Shown piece after piece: positions 6,497 to 7,929 of a stretch of DNA of 7,929 bases (the first letter of the stretch is position 1; every line of letters begins with the position of its first letter). A program made the translations under genes and the position numbers. This DNA comes from Agathobacter sp. (GTDB taxonomy: Bacteria; Bacillota_A; Clostridia; Lachnospirales; Lachnospiraceae), in NCBI GenBank assembly GCA_017936725.1, contig JAGBEZ010000093.1:1-7929 (forward strand), in the 5' to 3' direction. The notes beneath the pieces were generated by a model. The model worked only from the letters and a program-made list of their open reading frames with translations, searched no databases and was not told the DNA's origin.

Positions 6497-7588
6497 ATGA
6501 AAGAATTACTAAAATCAGATTTTTATTTTGATTTACCAGAAGAGCTTATTGCACAGGATCCATTAGAGGACCGTTCAAGCTCAAGACTATTAGTATTAGA
6601 TAAAAACACGGGAGAGGTAGAACATCATGTTTTCCGCGATATTTTAGATTATTTGCACGAGGGTGACTGTCTGGTTATCAATAACACAAAGGTAATCCCA
6701 GCCAGACTTATGGGTGTACGTGAAGGTACAGGCGCATCCGTTGAAGTGCTTTTATTAAAGAGAAAAGAAAATGATGTGTGGGAAACTTTAGTTAAGCCTG
6801 GAAAAAAGGCAAGACCTGGCATGAAAATCCTGTTTGGCTGTCCAAATAATACAGATGGTACCGTTGTAGCAGATGAAAATCAAGCGATATTGGTTGGTGA
6901 AGTTATGGATATTGTTGAAGAAGGCAACCGTCTCATCCAATTCCACTATGAGGGGATTTTTGAAGAGATATTAGATCAGCTTGGACAGATGCCACTTCCA
7001 CCATATATCACACATCAACTACAGGATAAAAACCGTTATCAGACGGTATATGCAAAACATGATGGTTCGGCAGCGGCACCTACAGCCGGACTTCACTTTA
7101 CACCAGAACTTTTGGAACAGGTAAAAGCCAAAGGTGTAGAAATCGCTGAGGTAACTCTTCATGTAGGTTTAGGAACCTTCCGTCCTGTAAAAGAAGATAA
7201 TCTTTTAAACCACCATATGCATTCGGAGTTTTATAATATTGAGCAGTCAGAAGCAGATAAAATCAACAAAGCAAAGGCAGAGGGAAAACGCGTGATTTCT
7301 GTAGGAACAACAAGTACGCGCACTCTTGAGGCAGCTGCGGATGAAAATGGTAGATTAAAGGCGTGCAGTGGATGGACAGAAATTTTTATTTATCCAGGAT
7401 ATCAGTTTAAGGTGATTGATGCGTTAATTACAAATTTCCATTTGCCAGAATCGACTCTTGTAATGCTGGTTTCTGCGTTGGCAGGAAGAGAGCATGTGTT
7501 AGCCGCATATGCAAAAGCAGTAGAAGAAAGATATCGTTTCTTTAGTTTTGGAGATGCCATGTTTATTGTGGAGGGTGGAAATGAGTAG
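6497..7588 (+). CDS. queA: tRNA preQ1(34) S-adenosylmethionine ribosyltransferase-isomerase
   Basis: QueA moves the ribosyl group of S-adenosylmethionine onto preQ1 at wobble position 34 of tRNAs for Asp, Asn, His and Tyr, giving epoxyqueuosine, the penultimate step of queuosine synthesis. Family signatures are present from the N terminus on: [25 protein letters not shown] (written here as [10 protein letters not shown] and [10 protein letters not shown]), [11 protein letters not shown] (61-71), [21 protein letters not shown] (193-202), [30 protein letters not shown] (270-280), and near the end [13 protein letters not shown]. The chosen ATG 6497 has GGAG at 6489-6492 and gives 363 residues, slightly longer than the usual 340-355. 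An in-frame TTG at 6476 would add seven residues but lies against the upstream hairpin and has no good ribosome site. The stop overlaps the aroA start, implying translational coupling. Confidence 0.97.
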   Translation: MKELLKSDFYFDLPEELIAQDPLEDRSSSRLLVLDKNTGEVEHHVFRDILDYLHEGDCLVINNTKVIPARLMGVREGTGASVEVLLLKRKENDVWETLVKPGKKARPGMKILFGCPNNTDGTVVADENQAILVGEVMDIVEEGNRLIQFHYEGIFEEILDQLGQMPLPPYITHQLQDKNRYQTVYAKHDGSAAAPTAGLHFTPELLEQVKAKGVEIAEVTLHVGLGTFRPVKEDNLLNHHMHSEFYNIEQSEADKINKAKAEGKRVISVGTTSTRTLEAAADENGRLKACSGWTEIFIYPGYQFKVIDALITNFHLPESTLVMLVSALAGREHVLAAYAKAVEERYRFFSFGDAMFIVEGGNE

Positions 7589-7929
7589 TAGTGACATATA
7601 TCAAGTGAAAAAAGTTACAAATCCTCATGATATTGAGACGAGAGTTCCAGGTTCTAAGAGTATTACAAATAGAGCATTGTTAATTGCTGCATTAGCGGAG
7701 GGAACCAGTGTTTTACGTGGAGTTCTTTTTAGCGATGATTCACGCCATTTTATGCAGGCACTTTATGATTTGGGATTCCCAATCTATATTGATGAAGAGG
7801 AAGAAACGGTTACCATAGAAGGATTTGGTGGGGAAATTCCGAATGAAGAAGCAGAAGTTTATGTTGGAAGTGCAGGAACAGCGGCTCGCTTCTTAACAGC
7901 ATTTTTAGGATTATCCAAAGGAAGGTATC
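7581..7929 (+). CDS. aroA: 3-phosphoshikimate 1-carboxyvinyltransferase (EPSP synthase), 5' part
   Basis: The start and 116 codons are present and the gene runs off the window end; the full enzyme is usually about 420-440 residues. EPSP synthase joins phosphoenolpyruvate to shikimate-3-phosphate in the chorismate pathway to Phe, Tyr and Trp. [20 protein letters not shown] (22-41) holds the expected substrate residues Lys26, Ser27 and Arg31. [16 protein letters not shown] (95-110) is the PEP/glyphosate-contact loop. By comparison with E. coli NAGTAMRPL, the Asn is Ser and the Pro after Arg is Phe104. GGAGGG (7570-7575) lies 5 bases before ATG 7581, which overlaps the end of queA by 8 bases, so the two genes are very likely cotranscribed and translationally coupled. 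Confidence 0.96.
   Translation, partial: MSSSDIYQVKKVTNPHDIETRVPGSKSITNRALLIAALAEGTSVLRGVLFSDDSRHFMQALYDLGFPIYIDEEEETVTIEGFGGEIPNEEAEVYVGSAGTAARFLTAFLGLSKGRY

Overview
The window reads as a chromosomal segment from a low-to-moderate GC Firmicute, most likely of class Clostridia and close to Lachnospiraceae. The lineage call is inferred from several things together: an ATP-type PEP carboxykinase, a long SpoIID-type sporulation protein, a T-box in front of pheST, A+T-rich intergenic DNA, strong AGGAGG-like ribosome binding sites, and a compact noncoding RNA that resembles the 6S RNA of this group. All genes lie on the + strand. I found no mobile element, CRISPR array, tRNA or rRNA.

Layout: (1) Positions 1-432 are the C-terminal quarter of pckA, closed by a strong intrinsic terminator (465-501). 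(2) Positions 502-897 hold no protein gene. They contain a promoter-like pair (533-561), a roughly 186-nt structured RNA closed by a 17-bp helix (618-803, best guess 6S RNA), three copies of an 11-nt direct repeat around it, and a terminator (840-867). (3) Positions 898-2562 encode a membrane-anchored SpoIID/LytB-domain protein. (4) Positions 2563-2962 hold an extended -10 promoter and a complete T-box leader with a UUC (Phe) specifier, an antiterminator and a terminator. (5) Positions 2963-6428 are pheS and pheT, the two subunits of phenylalanyl-tRNA synthetase. (6) A 10-bp hairpin separates pheT from queA (6497-7588), which overlaps the 5' part of aroA (7581 to the window end) by 8 bases.

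How it works together: the T-box should sense uncharged tRNA-Phe and allow pheST transcription when phenylalanine is scarce. queA (queuosine tRNA modification) and aroA (shikimate pathway, leading to Phe, Tyr and Trp) follow closely. Read-through past the pheT-queA hairpin could link aromatic amino acid synthesis and tRNA modification to the Phe-responsive unit, but this is inference. The protein genes are ordinary housekeeping and sporulation genes. The points most worth a second look are the noncoding RNA locus, the unusual bases in the T-box, and the unclear transcription start of the spoIID-like gene.
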